A stretch of DNA of 64,000 nt, from contig DASUTB010000037.1 of assembly GCA_036374835.1 (NCBI GenBank), positions 42,362 to 106,361 on the forward strand, given 5' to 3'. The notes below the pieces were generated by a model. The model did not search any database, was not told where the DNA came from, and saw only the letters and a list, made by a program, of their open reading frames with translations. Positions within the stretch are counted from its first letter, which is position 1, and each line of letters begins with the position of its first letter. The stretch is from DASUTB01 sp036374835 (GTDB lineage: Bacteria; Actinomycetota; Actinomycetes; Jiangellales; Jiangellaceae). Both the position numbers and the translations under genes were made by a program. Positions 8,594 to 16,807 of the stretch are shown in pieces.

Positions 8594-9757
8594 ATGTTGG
8601 TTGACGTGGCAACGACAGTCGCGGCGACCCGCTTCGAAGCGCGCGTCGACCGACTGTGCCGGTCGCAGCTCAACGGCCAGGATCTGCTGCGCGGGCTGGC
8701 CGGGCGATTGCGGGACGTCGTCCCTCATCACGGGATCCTGCTGCTGCGGACCGACCCGACCACCGTGCTGCCGACCGGCGGTGTCGTGCGCGAGCTGCCT
8801 CCGGCGCTGTGCAAGCCGTTCTGGGACAACGAACTGCTCGACGACGACTACAACAAGTTCGTCGATCTGGCCCGCGCCGAGAGCCCGGCCGCCACGCTTC
8901 ACGAGGCGACCGGTGGCGACCCGGCCCGCAGCCGGCGCTACCGCACGCTCTACCAGCCGCTCGACGTCACCGACGAGCTACGCGCGGCATTGTGCACGAG
9001 CGACGGCTACTGCTGGGGTATCGCGCAGCTGACGCGTGCCGGTGGCGACGTCTTCGAGGCGCGCGACCGGGATCTGCTGGCCGCCGCGTCCCGGCCGATC
9101 GCCACCGCGCTACGTTCCCGGTTCGCGGTTGCCGAGCCGATCGGGTCACCGGCGCGAGGGCTGGCGATCATCGTCCTGAACAAGGCCGGTGAGATCGAGT
9201 CGATCACCGCCGAGGCGCGGGAGTGGCTGGCCGAGCTGGCTGACGGCAGCGCCACCGGAATGACGCCGGTGCCCGAGCCGGTCTACGTGGTCGCCGGCAG
9301 GGCGCGGGCCGCGCGCCGCGGGCGGGCCGGGGCGCCGGCGTGCGCTCAGGTACGGACCGCGCGCCGCGGCTGGCTCCATCTGCACGCGAGCTGTCTGGAC
9401 GACCCGGCGGTGCCGGACGGCGGGGCGGGCACGGACGGCGCTGGGGATGCGGTCGCGGTGGTCATGACGCCGGCCGAAGCGGCCGAACTCATGCCGGTGT
9501 TGTCGCTGGCGTACCGGCTGACCGGCCGCGAGCAGGAGGTGTTGCGGCTCCTGGCGTGCGGCCTGTCCACGGCGGAGCTGGCCCAGCGGCTCGGCATCAC
9601 GGCACACACCGTGCGCGACCACATCAAGGCATTGTTCGGCAAGGTGGGTGTGCACACCCGCGCCGAACTGCTCGCCCGCATCTTCGCCGAGCACTACTTC
9701 GACCGCCTGGAGGCCGACGTCGATCGCTTGGACGACAGCCCGGGCCCAGGCAAGTAG
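8594..9757 (+). CDS. LuxR-family transcriptional regulator with GAF-like N-terminus
   Basis: This 387-aa regulator ends in a LuxR helix-turn-helix (LTGREQEVLRLLACGLSTAE, LGITAHTVRDHIKALFGK, about residues 305-365). The N-terminal 290 residues resemble GAF-type sensory modules seen in actinobacterial helix-turn-helix regulators with no receiver domain. It diverges from the maleylacetate reductase operon across 75 bp and probably controls it. Start ATG 8594 (MLVDVATTVAATRF) is chosen for its position after the promoter gap; GTG 8606 is an alternative. The ligand is unknown. Confidence 0.82.
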   Translation: MLVDVATTVAATRFEARVDRLCRSQLNGQDLLRGLAGRLRDVVPHHGILLLRTDPTTVLPTGGVVRELPPALCKPFWDNELLDDDYNKFVDLARAESPAATLHEATGGDPARSRRYRTLYQPLDVTDELRAALCTSDGYCWGIAQLTRAGGDVFEARDRDLLAAASRPIATALRSRFAVAEPIGSPARGLAIIVLNKAGEIESITAEAREWLAELADGSATGMTPVPEPVYVVAGRARAARRGRAGAPACAQVRTARRGWLHLHASCLDDPAVPDGGAGTDGAGDAVAVVMTPAEAAELMPVLSLAYRLTGREQEVLRLLACGLSTAELAQRLGITAHTVRDHIKALFGKVGVHTRAELLARIFAEHYFDRLEADVDRLDDSPGPGK

Positions 9758-9848
9758 TACGTCTCTCAGCGATCTCACAGTTGGCTTGGGAGAGGGTGTA
9801 GAAGCGCAGCGTCGCGTGTTGCACACATCTGATCGCGGGGAGATTGTC

Positions 9849-12038
9849 GTGGCTGTTCTGCTCTACAAGCTTGGTCGCTGGGCATACCGGCGGCGCTGGA
9901 TCGTCCTGGTGAGCTGGCTCGCCGCCTTCGCGCTGGCCGGTGTCGGCTCAGCCACCTTGGCCGGCGAGAACAGCGAGTCGTTCGAGATCCCGGGCACCGA
10001 GTCCCAAGAGGCGTTCGACCTGCTGAACGAGCGCTTCCCCGGCTCCAACGCGGCCGGTGCCACCGGCCGGATGGTCTTCGCCGCACCGGAGGGCGAGCAG
10101 CTCACCGCGCCGGAGAACGAGGCTGCGGTGGAGTCCGTCATCGACGAGCTCGGCACGGCGCCGGGCCTGGCAACCGTGGCGAACCCGTTCGAGGCCGGGA
10201 CGATCTCGGAGGACGGTCGCATCGCGTATGCCGAGATCCAATATGAGCCGCAGCTGTTGAGCGAGGAGCAGCAGGAGGCGCTGTTCGCGGCCGCCGACAC
10301 CGGGCGCGAGACCGGGCTGACCGTCGAGATCGGTGGCGACATCGCATTCACCGAGGAGCCCGGAGGCGGCACGGAATTCATCGGTCTCGCCGTTGCCGCG
10401 GTCGTCCTCGTGATCACCTTCGGCTCGTTCATCGCAGCCGGCATGCCGCTGCTCAACGCCGTCATCGGCATCGGCGTCACGATGTCCGCGATCACCATCG
10501 CGACCCGGTTCATCGATCTGTCATCCGACTCGACCATCCTGGCGATGATGCTGGGCATCGCGCTCGCCATCGACTACTCGCTGTTCATCGCGTCGCGGTA
10601 CCGCCACGAACTATCGGTCGGCCGCGACGGCGACGAGGCCGCCGGCCGCGCGGTCGGCACCGCGGGCAACGCGGTGGTCTTCGCCGGGCTCACCGTCATG
10701 ATCGCCCTGGCCGGCCTGTCGATCATCGGTGTCCCGTTCTTGACGCAGATGGGACTGGTCGCCGCGTTCGCCGTGGCGATGGCCGTCGTCATCGCGCTGA
10801 CCATGCTGCCCGCGCTCTTCGGGTTCGCCAAGCGCCGGATCCTCGGCGGCCGGATTCCCGGGCTGAAGATGCGCGATCCCGAGGCGGAGGAGCGCACGGT
10901 CGGCCTCCGCTGGGTTCAGATGGTCACCCGGAACCCGATCAAGGTGCTTGTCATCGCTTTCGCGGCCGTGCTGACGCTGGCCATACCGGCGGCGAGCCTG
11001 CAACTCGGAATGCCGGACGAGGGGACGTTCAGCGAGGATACGACACAACGGAAGGCCTACGACCTGCTCGCCGAGGGTTTCGGCCCGGGCTTCAACGGCC
11101 CGCTCCTGGCTGTGGTCGACGCGGTGGACAGCGCGGATCCGGAGGGTGCGGTCGAACAGTTCGTCGCATCAGCACAGGGACTCGACTACGTGGCGGCCGT
11201 CGTGCCGAGCGGATTCAACCCGGCAGGAGACACCGCCATGGTGACCGTAATCCCCATGACCGGCCCGAGTTCTGACGAGACCGAGCAGTTGGTGCACGAC
11301 CTGCGCGACCTGTCGCCGGACATCGCGGCACAGTCCGATGCGGAGGTCATGGTGACCGGTGCCACCGCGGTACTGATCGACTTCAATGACAAGATCTCCG
11401 CGGCCGTCATACCGTACCTGGCCGTCGTGGTCGGTCTGTCGTTCCTGATCTTAATCCTCGTGTTCCGGTCACTGCTGGTGCCGCTGAAGGCCGCGCTCGG
11501 CTTCCTCGTGACGATGGGCGCCACCTTCGGTGCAACCGTCGCGGTGTTCCAGTGGGGTTGGTTCGCCGGGCTCATCGGGGTGGAGCAGACCACGCCGATC
11601 CTGACCTTCCTGCCGATCATCCTTATCGGGCTGGTCTTCGGGCTGGCGATGGATTACCAGGTCTTCCTCGTGACGCGCATGCACGAGGAGCACGTGCACG
11701 GCATGGCGGCCACGCCGTCCATCATCCGGGGATTCCAGCACGGCTCCAGGGTGGTCGCTGCGGCGGCGATCATCATGATCAGCGTGTTCGGCGGGTTCAT
11801 CCTCGGCGAGGACTTCATCAAGCAGATGGGCTTCGCGCTCGCCTTCGCGGTGTTCATCGACGCCTTCGTGGTACGTATGACCATCGTGCCCGCCGTCTTG
11901 CAGCTGCTCGGCGAGAAGGCATGGTGGCTGCCGCGATGGCTGGACCGGATTCTGCCGGACGTCGACGTCGAGGGCGAGAAGCTACGTGACTACCTCGACG
12001 CCCAGCAGGTACCGGAGCCGGTCGCCGTCGCCCGCTAG
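9849..12038 (+). CDS. MMPL-family (RND-type) membrane transporter
   Basis: This 729-aa protein has the actinobacterial MMPL layout: a first helix (YRRRWIVLVSWLAAFALAGV), an extracytoplasmic domain, a bundle of five to six helices, a second extracytoplasmic domain and a final bundle. MMPL signatures include LGIALAIDYSLFIASRYRHE and its mirror GLVFGLAMDYQVFLVTRMHE. It probably exports lipids or other hydrophobic molecules using proton-motive force. The start is GTG 9849, since the family begins VAVLLYKLGRWAYRRRW. The cargo is not deducible and no lipid-synthesis gene is adjacent. Confidence 0.88.
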   Translation: MAVLLYKLGRWAYRRRWIVLVSWLAAFALAGVGSATLAGENSESFEIPGTESQEAFDLLNERFPGSNAAGATGRMVFAAPEGEQLTAPENEAAVESVIDELGTAPGLATVANPFEAGTISEDGRIAYAEIQYEPQLLSEEQQEALFAAADTGRETGLTVEIGGDIAFTEEPGGGTEFIGLAVAAVVLVITFGSFIAAGMPLLNAVIGIGVTMSAITIATRFIDLSSDSTILAMMLGIALAIDYSLFIASRYRHELSVGRDGDEAAGRAVGTAGNAVVFAGLTVMIALAGLSIIGVPFLTQMGLVAAFAVAMAVVIALTMLPALFGFAKRRILGGRIPGLKMRDPEAEERTVGLRWVQMVTRNPIKVLVIAFAAVLTLAIPAASLQLGMPDEGTFSEDTTQRKAYDLLAEGFGPGFNGPLLAVVDAVDSADPEGAVEQFVASAQGLDYVAAVVPSGFNPAGDTAMVTVIPMTGPSSDETEQLVHDLRDLSPDIAAQSDAEVMVTGATAVLIDFNDKISAAVIPYLAVVVGLSFLILILVFRSLLVPLKAALGFLVTMGATFGATVAVFQWGWFAGLIGVEQTTPILTFLPIILIGLVFGLAMDYQVFLVTRMHEEHVHGMAATPSIIRGFQHGSRVVAAAAIIMISVFGGFILGEDFIKQMGFALAFAVFIDAFVVRMTIVPAVLQLLGEKAWWLPRWLDRILPDVDVEGEKLRDYLDAQQVPEPVAVAR

Positions 12039-12062
12039 TTCGATCACGTTCGGCGTCGACCC

Positions 12063-12113
12063 ATGATCACCGGCACTTGTCACACCAAGCGTGTGAAAAG
12101 TGCCGGTGATCAT
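12063..12113. repeat. Palindromic intergenic repeat, family B copy 1
   Basis: Sixteen-nt arms ATGATCACCGGCACTT (12063-12078) and the complement at 12098-12113, with an inner CACAC/GTGTG pair. A nearly identical hairpin is at 44001-44053. It is preceded by TTCGATCACGTTCGGCGTCG, the end sequence of families A and C. It lies between the convergent MMPL and GNAT genes, about 25 nt after the MMPL stop and 18 nt before the GNAT stop, a position suited to a shared terminator. Confidence 0.85.
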
Positions 12114-12130
12114 TGAGCGTATACGTGCGG

Positions 12131-12652
12131 TCAGAGGTCGCGGAACGGCTCGGCGTACTGGAACTCGCCGGTGAGACTCGAGTCGTAGGTTGTCAGCGTT
12201 CGGGCGAGGAACGACGGCTCCCAATCGGCAACCGGGGGAGTGACGCCGAGGTCGACCGCTGGAACCAAGCCGAACCGCCGGTAGTACCCGGGGCTGCCGA
12301 GCAGCACGATCATGGGTTCGTCCAAGGCATCGGCGGCGGCGATTGCGGCGTGCATGAGTGCCGACCCGACGCCGCCACCCTGGTGTTCCGGAAGCACGCC
12401 GATCGGCCCGAGGCCCAACAGCGGTCGCCGGTCTGGCAGCAGATGTGCCCGCGTGCAGCACACGTGCCCGATGATCCTGCCGTCGAGGAGCGCCACCAGA
12501 GACAGCTGGTCGATCCATGCCGAGCCATTGCGGAGTTCGTCCACCAAGCCCGGCTCGGGCGGGGGTCCGTCCTTGTACGCAGGAGCGAAGGCTTGGGTAT
12601 GGACGGCGCGGACGTGATCGGCGTCACCGGATCGCTCGCGACGAATCAGCAC
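12131..12652 (-). CDS. GNAT-family N-acetyltransferase
   Basis: This 173-aa protein has the GNAT fold with the acetyl-CoA-binding segment LPEHQGGGVGSALMHAAI (about residues 94-111) and the YYRRFGLVPA element typical of this clade. It begins MLIRRERSGDADHVRAVH. The acceptor could be a small molecule or a protein N-terminus; nothing nearby indicates which. It stands alone, convergent with the MMPL gene and divergent from the leuS leader. Confidence 0.85.
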   Translation of the reverse strand: MLIRRERSGDADHVRAVHTQAFAPAYKDGPPPEPGLVDELRNGSAWIDQLSLVALLDGRIIGHVCCTRAHLLPDRRPLLGLGPIGVLPEHQGGGVGSALMHAAIAAADALDEPMIVLLGSPGYYRRFGLVPAVDLGVTPPVADWEPSFLARTLTTYDSSLTGEFQYAEPFRDL

Positions 12653-12724
12653 GTGCGTACGCTACGGCGGGCCTGGTTGCGGTCGCCAGTCGTTTGCTTC
12701 GCCGCCGCGAAGGTACGCATGGCG

Positions 12725-12776
12725 ACCCGTTGACGGGACGTTAAGCATGCCGAGGGGTGGTTTACGTGATCATTCT
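12725..12776. repeat. 52-bp intergenic repeat unit, family D copy 1
   Basis: A 52-nt unit begins ACCCGTTGAC, has CGTTAAG at its 15th base and ends TTTACGTGATCATTCT. The same 52-nt frame recurs at 28433-28484 and 29751-29802, in inverse orientation at 28324-28375, and in diverged form at 32918 and 42683. It sits in the divergent gap between the GNAT gene and the leuS leader. Confidence 0.8.
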
Positions 12777-12824
12777 GAGCGGGGGCGTGGCGGAGCGGGT
12801 GCCCGGTGCGCTACATTTGACCTT

Positions 12825-12851
12825 GTGCGAGGCCTGCTGCTCCTTACGTAG
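12825..12851 (+). CDS. Leucine-rich leader peptide of leuS
   Basis: Nine codons, GTG CGA GGC CTG CTG CTC and CTT ACG TAG, give V-R-G-L-L-L-L-T-stop: four consecutive leucine codons just before the leucyl-tRNA synthetase gene. A promoter -10 candidate TACATT lies at 12812-12817, placing transcription start on or next to the GTG, so this ORF is probably read from a leaderless end. The stop codon abuts a long stem-loop, and a terminator-like hairpin follows. Ribosome stalling at the leucine run would report scarcity of charged tRNA-Leu. Confidence 0.8.
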   Translation: MRGLLLLT

Positions 12852-12933
12852 CCGCGCTGACCTCGAGCGGACGCCGTATGATGGCGTCGCGTCAGCGCGG
12901 CCGACCCCTCCTGTGCGAGGGGTCTTCCTATTT
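12851..12933 (+). promoter_or_regulatory. leuS transcription attenuator
   Basis: After the leader stop codon, an 11-bp stem pairs 12851-12861 with 12891-12901, with a smaller inner stem ACGCC/GGCGT. An intrinsic terminator then pairs GACCCCTC (12903-12910) with GAGGGGTC (12917-12924), followed by TTCCTATTT. The 9-nt string TGTGCGAGG occurs in both the leader start (12824-12832) and the terminator 3' arm (12912-12920); CCTCG at 12861-12865 can pair with either. This suits ribosome-controlled switching, though I could not settle the antiterminator by eye. It replaces the T-box found before many Firmicute aminoacyl-tRNA synthetase genes. Confidence 0.75.
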
Positions 12934-12973
12934 CCAGCCCAGGCTTTCCTAGACGTATGAGGGACGAATAGCG

Positions 12974-15868
12974 ATGACCGAGACGCAGACCGGCACGACC
13001 ATGCCAGGCCGGGCCGAGGCCGGGCCCGGCGTGGAGGCGCCGTACCGCTATACCGCCGCCATGGCCAACGAGATCGAGGAGCGCTGGCAGGACCGGTGGG
13101 AGGCCGAGCAGACCTTCCGCGCGCCGAACCCGGTCGGGTCGCTGGCCGAACCGGACCACCCGGCCGCGGGCCACGAAAAGATGTTCATCATGGACATGTT
13201 CCCCTACCCGTCGGGCAAGGGGCTGCATGTCGGGCACCCGCTGGGTTTCATCGCGACCGACGTGGTGGCCCGCTTCCAGCGGATGTGCGGCAAGAACGTG
13301 CTGCACACGATGGGGTTCGACGCGTTCGGGCTGCCGGCCGAGCAGTACGCCGTCCAGACCGGCCAGCACCCGCGCACCACCACTGAGGAGAACATCCGGG
13401 TCATGCGCCGCCAGCTGCGCCGGCTGGGCCTTGGCCATGACGCGCGGCGCAGTTTCGCCACGATCGATCCGGACTACATGCGGTGGACGCAGTGGATCTT
13501 TCTGCAGATCTTCAACTCCTGGTACGACAAGGACGCCGACCGGGCACGCCCGATCGCCGATCTGGAGGCCGAGTTCGCGTCCGGCCACCGGTCGACGCCC
13601 GACGGCCGCAGCTGGGCCGAACTGACCGACGCTGAGCGCCGCGAGATCATCAACGACTACCGCCTGGCCTACGTGTCGGACGCCCCGGTGAACTGGTGCC
13701 CCGGGCTGGGCACCGTGCTGGCCAACGAGGAGGTGACCTCGGAGGGCCGCAGCGAGCGCGGCAACTTCCCGGTGTTCAAGCGCAACCTGCGCCAGTGGAT
13801 GATGCGCATAACGGCCTACGCCGACCGGCTGGTGGACGACCTGGACCGGATCGACTGGCCGGACAAGATCAAGATCATGCAACGGAACTGGATCGGACGG
13901 TCGTCCGGCGCCACCATCGGCTTCCCGACCCCAGCCGGTGATTTGGAGGTGTTCACCACCCGGCCGGACACGGTGTTCGGCGCCACGTTCATGGTCGTCG
14001 CGCCGGAGCATCCATTGGTCGAAGGGCTGACCGCGGCCGAGTGGCCGGACGGCACGAAGGACGCGTGGAAAGGGTGGCCCGGCGGTTCGACTCCGGCCGA
14101 GGCGATCGCCGGGTACGTCCGAGAGGCCGGCAACAAGTCCGAAGTCGAGCGGCAGACCGAAGGTCGGGAGAAGACCGGGGTGTTCACCGGCTCGTTCGCG
14201 ACCAACCCGGCAACCGGCCAACAGATCCCGGTGTTCGTCGCCGACTACGTGCTGATGGGGTACGGCACCGGCGCCATCATGGCCGTCCCGGGTCAGGACG
14301 AGCGCGACTGGGAGTACGCCGAGAAGTTCGGCCTGCCGATCATCCGGACCGTGCAGCCGCCGGATGACTTCGACGGCGAGGCGTACACCGGTGAGGGGCC
14401 GGCGATCAACTCGGCCAACAACGAGGTCTCGCTGAACGGCCTGGGCGTCGACGACGCCAAGGCGGCGATCATCGACTGGCTGGAGACCAAGGGCCTGGGC
14501 ACCGGTGCGATCACGTACCGGCTGCGCGACTGGCTGTTCAGCCGGCAGCGCTACTGGGGCGAGCCGTTCCCGATCGTCTACGACGAGGTCGGGCCGATCG
14601 CCCTGCCGTCCGACATGCTGCCGGTGGAGCTGCCCGAGGTGCCGGACTACTCGCCGAAGACGTTCGAGGCCGGTGACGTGACGTCCGAGCCGGAGCCGCC
14701 GCTGGCCCGGGTACCCGAATGGGTGAACGTCGAGCTGGATCTGGGCGACGGCCCGAAGATGTACCGCCGCGACACCAACACCATGCCGAACTGGGCCGGA
14801 TCGTGCTGGTACCACCTGCGGTACATCGACCCGGACAACGACAAGGCCGTCGTGGACCCGGAGAACGAGCGATACTGGATGGGTCCGCGGCCGGAGCGCC
14901 GCACGTCCGAGAACGACCCGGGCGGTGTCGACCTGTACATCGGCGGGGTGGAGCACGCCGTGCTGCACCTGCTGTACGCCCGGTTCTGGCACAAGGTGCT
15001 GTACGACCTGGGCTACGTCAGCAGCGACGAGCCGTACCACAGGCTGTTCAACCAGGGCTACGTCCAGGCGTTCGCCTATACGGACAGCCGCGGGCAGTAT
15101 GTTCCGGCCGACGAGGTCGAGGAGCCGGAGCCGGGCGTCTACACCTGGAACGGTCAGCGGGTGAACCGCGAGTACGGCAAGATCGGCAAGAGCCTGAAGA
15201 ACATGGTCAGCCCGGACGAGATGTTCGCCGCGTTCGGCGCCGACACGTTCCGGCTGTACGAGATGTCGATGGGCCCGCTGGACCAGAGCAAGCCGTGGGA
15301 GACCCGCGCGGTCGTCGGTTCGCAGCGGTTCCTGCAGCGGCTGTGGCGCAACGTGGTGGACGAAGACACGGGGGAAACCATCGTGTCGGAGACCCCGCCG
15401 GACGACGAGACCCGCAAACTGCTGCACAAGACGATCGATGCGGTGCGCTCCGACATGGCCGGCATGCGGTTCAACACCGCCGTCGCCCGACTGATCGAAC
15501 TGAACAACCACATCACCAAGGTCGGTACGACGTCGCGTGAGGTCGTCGAACCGCTGGTGCTGATGGTCGCGCCGATCGCCCCGCATATCGCCGAAGAGCT
15601 GTGGCAGCGGCTGGGTCATCCACAGTCGCTGGCGTTCGAGCCGTACCCGCAGGCCGATCCGGCGTTGCTGGTCGAGGAGACCGTGACGTGCGTCGTACAG
15701 GTGGCGGGCAAGGTCCGGGATCGGCTGGAGGTGTCGCCGTCCGTCGACGAGGCCACGCTGGAGAAGCGGGCGTTGGAGTCCGAGGCGGTGCAGCGGATCC
15801 TTGACGGCCGCGGCGTTCGCAAGGTGATCGTGCGGGCGCCCAAGCTGGTCAACGTCGTGCCGGACTGA
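12974..15868 (+). CDS. leuS: Leucyl-tRNA synthetase
   Basis: This 964-aa class I synthetase charges tRNA-Leu. The HIGH-type motif is in FPYPSGKGLHVGHPLGF (about residues 75-91) and the KMSKS counterpart is KIGKSLKNMVSP (about residues 736-747), with Ile-Gly in place of the usual Met-Ser. The CP1 editing domain and C-terminal anticodon-binding region are complete. GAGGGA about 10 nt before ATG 12974 gives a good ribosome site. The gene is preceded by a leucine-rich leader and terminator, so expression should rise when charged tRNA-Leu falls. DegV follows with an overlapping start. Confidence 0.97.
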   Translation: MTETQTGTTMPGRAEAGPGVEAPYRYTAAMANEIEERWQDRWEAEQTFRAPNPVGSLAEPDHPAAGHEKMFIMDMFPYPSGKGLHVGHPLGFIATDVVARFQRMCGKNVLHTMGFDAFGLPAEQYAVQTGQHPRTTTEENIRVMRRQLRRLGLGHDARRSFATIDPDYMRWTQWIFLQIFNSWYDKDADRARPIADLEAEFASGHRSTPDGRSWAELTDAERREIINDYRLAYVSDAPVNWCPGLGTVLANEEVTSEGRSERGNFPVFKRNLRQWMMRITAYADRLVDDLDRIDWPDKIKIMQRNWIGRSSGATIGFPTPAGDLEVFTTRPDTVFGATFMVVAPEHPLVEGLTAAEWPDGTKDAWKGWPGGSTPAEAIAGYVREAGNKSEVERQTEGREKTGVFTGSFATNPATGQQIPVFVADYVLMGYGTGAIMAVPGQDERDWEYAEKFGLPIIRTVQPPDDFDGEAYTGEGPAINSANNEVSLNGLGVDDAKAAIIDWLETKGLGTGAITYRLRDWLFSRQRYWGEPFPIVYDEVGPIALPSDMLPVELPEVPDYSPKTFEAGDVTSEPEPPLARVPEWVNVELDLGDGPKMYRRDTNTMPNWAGSCWYHLRYIDPDNDKAVVDPENERYWMGPRPERRTSENDPGGVDLYIGGVEHAVLHLLYARFWHKVLYDLGYVSSDEPYHRLFNQGYVQAFAYTDSRGQYVPADEVEEPEPGVYTWNGQRVNREYGKIGKSLKNMVSPDEMFAAFGADTFRLYEMSMGPLDQSKPWETRAVVGSQRFLQRLWRNVVDEDTGETIVSETPPDDETRKLLHKTIDAVRSDMAGMRFNTAVARLIELNNHITKVGTTSREVVEPLVLMVAPIAPHIAEELWQRLGHPQSLAFEPYPQADPALLVEETVTCVVQVAGKVRDRLEVSPSVDEATLEKRALESEAVQRILDGRGVRKVIVRAPKLVNVVPD

Positions 15869-16713
15869 TGGGGCGCAAAGTCGTCGTCGTCACCGATTCG
15901 ACGGCCTACCTGGACGCGACGGTCGCCGCCGATCGCGGCATCAGCGTGGTACCGCTGCAGGTGGTGATCGACGGCACGCCCTACCGCGAGGGCGCCGAAG
16001 TCGGGCCCTCGGCGGTGGCGGCGGCGCTGCGCCGGCACGCCCAGGTGAGTACGTCGCAGCCCGGGCCGCGCGAGTTCCTTGACGTGTACGAGACCGCGGC
16101 GGCCAACGGCGCGGAACGCATCGTGTCGGTGCACCTGTCCGGCCAGCTCTCGGGGACGGTGGACGTCGCCCGGCTGGCGGCCCGCGATGCCCCAGTGCCG
16201 GTGGACGTGGTGGACTCGCGATCGCTCGGCATGGGCCTCGGATTCGCCGTGCTGTCGGCCGCCGACGCGGCCGATCGCGGCTTGGCCGCCGACGAGGTCG
16301 GGGCGGTGGCGATCGCGCGGGCCCGGGCGTCCGCGACTTTGTTCTACGTCGACACTTTGGAATATCTGCGTCGCGGGGGCCGGATCGGGACGGCGTCCGC
16401 GATGGTGGGTACGGCCCTCGCCGTCAAGCCACTGCTTGCCGTGGAGGACGGCGCGATCACGCCGGTCGACAAAGTACGCACGAGCGCGCGAGCGCTGGCC
16501 CGGCTGGAGGACCGCGCGGTGGAATTCGCCGGGGAGCGTCCGGTCGACGTCGCGGTGCATCACCTGGCCAGTGCGAGCCGGGCCAAGGTTCTCGCGGACA
16601 AGCTTCGGGCCCGGCTGCCGAAACTCGGTGAGCTGGTCGTCACCGAGGTCGGCGCGGTGATCGGCGCCCACGTCGGCCCCGGCATGGTCGCGGTCGTGGT
16701 CAGCCCGCGCTGA
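15868..16713 (+). CDS. DegV-family fatty-acid-binding protein
   Basis: This 281-aa protein has the DegV pattern: VVVVTDSTAYLDATVA at the N-terminus, STSQPGPREFLDVYE, SVHLSGQLSGTVDVAR, VDSRSLGMGLGFAVL, and a C-terminal GAVIGAHVGPGMVAVVV. DegV proteins bind a fatty acid between two domains; in Firmicutes the related FakB proteins hand fatty acids to FakA kinase. No FakA is visible here. The ATG overlaps the leuS stop (TGATG), so it is co-translated with leuS and probably shares its attenuator. Confidence 0.92.
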   Translation: MGRKVVVVTDSTAYLDATVAADRGISVVPLQVVIDGTPYREGAEVGPSAVAAALRRHAQVSTSQPGPREFLDVYETAAANGAERIVSVHLSGQLSGTVDVARLAARDAPVPVDVVDSRSLGMGLGFAVLSAADAADRGLAADEVGAVAIARARASATLFYVDTLEYLRRGGRIGTASAMVGTALAVKPLLAVEDGAITPVDKVRTSARALARLEDRAVEFAGERPVDVAVHHLASASRAKVLADKLRARLPKLGELVVTEVGAVIGAHVGPGMVAVVVSPR

Positions 16714-16807
16714 CGACTTCTGACACGTTGCTCCAAACGGCCGAGTTGTCCACAGATCTTGTTCCAGCCGATGCCGAGCGTCATGCGGCGGCCATACGGT
16801 CGCGCGC

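Noticed and set aside
12653..12973. T-box riboswitch before leuS
   Set aside because: No specifier loop or T-box consensus is seen; the Leu-codon ORF plus terminator explains the region better. The same holds for trpS.
12770..15619. A 949-codon reverse-strand open frame across leuS
   Set aside because: It mirrors the third-codon GC bias of leuS, has low-complexity His/Arg/Val/Gly composition and no recognisable domain. Comparable long mirror frames at 15616-18723 and 38856-42005 are rejected for the same reason.
16746..16754. DnaA box (TTGTCCACA) as part of an origin
   Set aside because: Only one copy was noticed and none of dnaA, dnaN, gyrB or rpmH is nearby; it is probably chance or a minor site.
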